DNA from: Clostridiales bacterium
GTDB lineage: Bacteria; Bacillota; Clostridia; Oscillospirales; CAG-272
NCBI GenBank assembly: GCA_003523225.1
Contig: DPGK01000036.1
Location: 1-8,384 of the forward strand
Direction of reading: 5' to 3'
Length of the DNA: 8,384 nucleotides
Part shown: positions 6,289 to 8,384 of the stretch, piece after piece
How positions within the stretch are numbered: position 1 is the stretch's first letter
Layout of the letters: each line of letters starts with the position of its first letter
Notes under the pieces: model-generated
What the model saw: only the letters and a program-made list of their open reading frames with translations
Database searches by the model: none
Told to the model about the DNA's origin: nothing
Program-made: the position numbers and the translations under genes

Positions 6289-7386
6289 GTGTCGGATAAC
6301 ACCATACTTCAATACAAATGCCCCTGCTGCGGCGGAGCTATTGAATTTGACAGCCAGCTTCAGAAGCTGCGTTGCCCCTATTGCGATACCGAATTTGACG
6401 CCGACACCCTGCGCGGCTTTGACGAGGGGCTGAAATCGACCGCCGATCACGACCCTGAGTGGGACAGCTACAATTCTGACAGCGGCAGCGGCGACTGGCG
6501 CGAGGGCGAGACCGACGGGATGGTATCCTACATATGCCAATCCTGCGGCGGAGAGATCATAGGAGACGCCAATACGGCGGCAACCTTCTGCCCCTTCTGT
6601 GGGAACACCGTGATAGTCATGCAGAAATTTGCCGGAGCGCTGCGCCCCGACTATGTGATCCCCTTCAAGATAGACAAGGAAGGCGCAAAGACTGCGCTCA
6701 AGAACTTCATGAAGGGCAAAAAGCTGCTTCCCGATTCCTTCACAAGCGAAAACCGCATCGACAGTATCCAGGGCATATATGTTCCCTTCTGGCTCTTTGA
6801 CGCCGACGCCGACGCTTCAATGAGCTTCCGTGCGACACGACTTTCGCATTGGTCGGACAGCAGATACAATTACACGCGCACCTCGTATTTTCAGGTACTG
6901 CGCGCAGGTAACATTTCGTTCGATAAGGTCCCGGTAGACGGTTCAAAGAAAATGGACGATACATACATGGAGGCGCTTGAGCCGTACGACTACTCGCAGA
7001 TGATCGAATTCGGCACTCCCTACCTTGCGGGATATTTTGCCGACAGGTACGATGTAGACGCAGACGCCAGCACTCCACGTGCAAACGAACGCATAAAAAA
7101 CAGCACTGTCTCAGCCTTTACCTCAACGGTCAAGGGATATGCCAGCTGCACACCCGTCAGCACAAACATAAATCTGACCGGCAAAAAGATATCCTATGCC
7201 CTGCTGCCGGTATGGCTGCTCAACACCAAATACAATGATCAGACCTACACCTTCGCCATGAACGGTCAGACCGGTAAATTCATCGGCAAGCTGCCGGTGG
7301 ATCGCAAAAAGTACTGGAAATACTGGGGCATCGTCGCCGCCATAACCGCCGCGGTGTGCTTTGCACTTTCGTGGCTGATAATGTAA
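6289..7386 (+). CDS. Double zinc-ribbon membrane protein (TFIIB-type zinc ribbon family, YdjG-like)
   Basis: A 365-residue protein starting at GTG. Two zinc ribbons are visible at the N terminus: C11-x2-C14 with C29-x2-C32 (CPCC...CPYC), and C83-x2-C86 with C101-x2-C104 (CQSC...CPFC). All eight cysteines are present. A 50-residue acidic, Ser/Gly-rich linker separates them. After a predicted alpha/beta region (about 115-340) comes one C-terminal helix (about 345-365, WGIVAAITAAVCFALSWLIM) that ends the protein, so the ribbons should face the cytoplasm. Bacterial members of this family are not transcription factors; the ribbons probably act in protein contact. The nearest characterised relative by architecture is YdjG of B. 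subtilis, encoded beside the TPM protein YdjH. The TPM gene here follows after 11 nt, which supports the comparison. Family membership is strong; functional equivalence to YdjG is inferred. Confidence 0.88.
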   Translation: MSDNTILQYKCPCCGGAIEFDSQLQKLRCPYCDTEFDADTLRGFDEGLKSTADHDPEWDSYNSDSGSGDWREGETDGMVSYICQSCGGEIIGDANTAATFCPFCGNTVIVMQKFAGALRPDYVIPFKIDKEGAKTALKNFMKGKKLLPDSFTSENRIDSIQGIYVPFWLFDADADASMSFRATRLSHWSDSRYNYTRTSYFQVLRAGNISFDKVPVDGSKKMDDTYMEALEPYDYSQMIEFGTPYLAGYFADRYDVDADASTPRANERIKNSTVSAFTSTVKGYASCTPVSTNINLTGKKISYALLPVWLLNTKYNDQTYTFAMNGQTGKFIGKLPVDRKKYWKYWGIVAAITAAVCFALSWLIM

Positions 7387-7392
7387 AGGGGG
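7385..7392 (+). promoter_or_regulatory. Shine-Dalgarno AAAGGGGG of the TPM gene
   Basis: This purine run overlaps the TAA stop of the zinc-ribbon gene (7384-7386). It lies 5 nt before the ATG at 7398 and 8 nt before a second ATG at 7401; either could be used, and the difference is one methionine. The upstream in-frame ATG at 7356 lies inside the previous gene, has no such site, and would put 14 extra residues ahead of the signal peptide, so it is rejected. Confidence 0.75.
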
Positions 7393-7397
7393 CGCAG

Positions 7398-8288
7398 ATG
7401 ATGAAACAGTTAAAAAAATCATTGAGATCTGCCATATCGCTTTTTGCGGCGGTAATGCTTCTGCTTACGGTGGCGCTTCCGGTTTGCGCGTCATCCGAAT
7501 ACACGTATTCGTGGGTATCCGACAATGCGGGAATACTCAGCGACTACACCGAGAGCCGCATTGAGGACATCTGCTCGGAGATATATTCCGAATTCGGATA
7601 TAATGTTTATGTGGCAACAGTGTACTCTCTTAACGGCAAAAGCGCCGAGGCGTACGCCGATGATCTTTACGACAGTCTATTTCCGCTCAACTCTGACGGC
7701 ATTATTATGCTTGTAAGCATGGAGTACCGCGACTACTGGATATTTACCAGCGGTAACGCCATAAGCACATTTGACGAGGACGGAAGATTCGACAAGCTCG
7801 ACTCCGCAGTGGTGGAGCGTCTGAAAAAGGATGACTATGACGGCGCTGCCCTGTCCTTTGCGGAGCTGACCATGTCCTGCCTCTATGCTGTACGCAATTA
7901 CGAGCAGGAAAAGCAGACAGATCCGGACAACGCATGGAAAAACAGCTACGACTATGATATAGGCGACTATTGGGTTGAAGGCGAAGTCCCCAAAAGCAAT
8001 TTCATCGGAAAAAGGATAATAATATCCCTGATAGTCTCCGTAATCATGGCGTTTATCTGGGTAAGCGTCATGAAATCCGGAATGAACACTGCCAAGCGGA
8101 ACAACCGCGCCTCTGATTATGTGCGCAAGGGCAGCTTCAATCTGACTCAAAGCTCCGACCTTTATCTTTACAGCACTGTGGTCAAAACGCCGCGCGCCCA
8201 GGACACAAGCTCAGGCGGCGGTGGCGGGGGTGGCACTCATTTCAGCTCCTCCGGTGCATCCCACGGTGGAGGAGGCGGAAAATTCTGA
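7398..8288 (+). CDS. TPM-domain protein with signal peptide, membrane helix and Gly-rich tail (YdjH-like)
   Basis: A 296-residue envelope protein. Residues 1-31 form a signal peptide: KQLKKSLR, a hydrophobic core (ISLFAAVMLLLTVALP), then VCA before SSE, a good signal peptidase I site. Cys30 is not in a lipobox because LPVC has Val at -1. Residues about 36-170 match the TPM (TLP18.3/Psb32/MOLO-1) domain, with the VSDNAGILS opening, a beta segment NVYVATVYSL, DGIIMLVSMEYRDYWIFTSG, and a closing helix. A second helix lies at about 203-225, followed by a basic cytoplasmic region and a tail with seven and five consecutive glycines ending in KF. That tail is common in bacterial TPM proteins. It is co-transcribed with the zinc-ribbon gene. 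TPM domains in other organisms serve photosystem II repair or receptor assembly; here a membrane-stress scaffold role like YdjH is inferred. Confidence 0.88.
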   Translation: MMKQLKKSLRSAISLFAAVMLLLTVALPVCASSEYTYSWVSDNAGILSDYTESRIEDICSEIYSEFGYNVYVATVYSLNGKSAEAYADDLYDSLFPLNSDGIIMLVSMEYRDYWIFTSGNAISTFDEDGRFDKLDSAVVERLKKDDYDGAALSFAELTMSCLYAVRNYEQEKQTDPDNAWKNSYDYDIGDYWVEGEVPKSNFIGKRIIISLIVSVIMAFIWVSVMKSGMNTAKRNNRASDYVRKGSFNLTQSSDLYLYSTVVKTPRAQDTSSGGGGGGGTHFSSSGASHGGGGGKF

Positions 8289-8384
8289 ACACAGGACCTG
8301 TCAGGTGAACATACCTTATTTACTGCTTCGACCCGACGAACCGATGGTCCTCAAATAATAACAATACACATATTGGGGCTGCTG
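8289..8384. other. Right-edge region with no supportable gene
   Basis: Beyond the TPM stop there is only a short palindrome ACAGG-A-CCTGT (8289-8299) and an AT-rich stretch near 8352-8375. No intrinsic terminator with a U tract is present, which is compatible with the transcript continuing to the right. A GTG-started frame of 17 residues (8305-8358) and short minus-strand frames exist but have no coding evidence. I cannot say whether the next gene runs with or against the TPM gene. Confidence 0.3.

Noticed and set aside
7469..7490. Possible lipoprotein signal in the TPM protein
   Set aside because: The residues before Cys30 are L-P-V, which lacks the small residue required at -1, whereas VCA|SS is a good signal peptidase I site.
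7677..8150. 157-residue minus-strand frame opposite the TPM gene
   Set aside because: It is fully antisense to the TPM domain and membrane helix, whose sequence features are clear on the plus strand.
8216..8279. G-rich tract considered as a G-quadruplex or repeat element
   Set aside because: It is explained by glycine codons of the TPM protein's normal Gly-rich tail.
8305..8358. Small GTG-started frame (17 residues) after the TPM gene
   Set aside because: It has no convincing ribosome binding site and no conserved character, and its length is within chance.

Overview
The window looks like chromosomal sequence from a Gram-positive gut-type Clostridia, most likely in or near the Oscillospiraceae/Ruminococcaceae. 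The signs are a balanced base composition, strong Gram-positive style ribosome binding sites (GGGAGG, AAGAGGAG, AAAGGGGG), ATG and GTG starts, and protein families that commonly occur in that group. This taxonomic call is inference from gene content; there is no rRNA or marker gene here to confirm it.

Left and centre (about 130-6040, minus strand): one four-gene operon, read right to left. The order is an ABC ATPase (4827-5990), an ABC-2 type permease (3980-4768), a GldG-like auxiliary protein (2355-3965) and a large membrane-anchored DUF4340 protein (130-2358). Spacing is tight: a 58-nt gap holding a small hairpin, then a Shine-Dalgarno sequence placed right after the permease stop, then a 4-nt ATGA overlap. 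The set matches the GldA/GldF/GldG type exporter known from Bacteroidetes gliding motility, but no other gliding gene is visible. Its substrate cannot be read from the sequence. The operon's downstream boundary is a perfect 15-bp stem hairpin (75-109) overlapped by two alternative hairpins.

Intergenic 5991-6288: a divergent control region. A TTGCGA-17-TATAAT promoter drives the right-hand genes, and an extended -10 (TGT-TATACT) probably drives the ABC operon. A small inverted repeat and a short direct repeat lie between them. No RNA gene or small protein is supported here.

Right (6289-8288, plus strand): two genes 11 nt apart. The first encodes a protein with two N-terminal four-cysteine zinc ribbons and a C-terminal membrane helix. 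The second encodes a secreted or membrane-anchored TPM-domain protein with a glycine-rich tail. The pair resembles YdjG-YdjH of Bacillus subtilis, which act with the SPFH protein YdjI and PspA at the membrane. If so, an SPFH/YdjI-like gene may lie just beyond the right edge. The last 96 bases (8289-8384) have no supportable gene and no clear terminator.

The two divergent units are both envelope-associated, so the window may be an envelope maintenance or export neighbourhood, but shared function is only an inference from position. I see no transposase, phage gene, CRISPR array, tRNA or rRNA.
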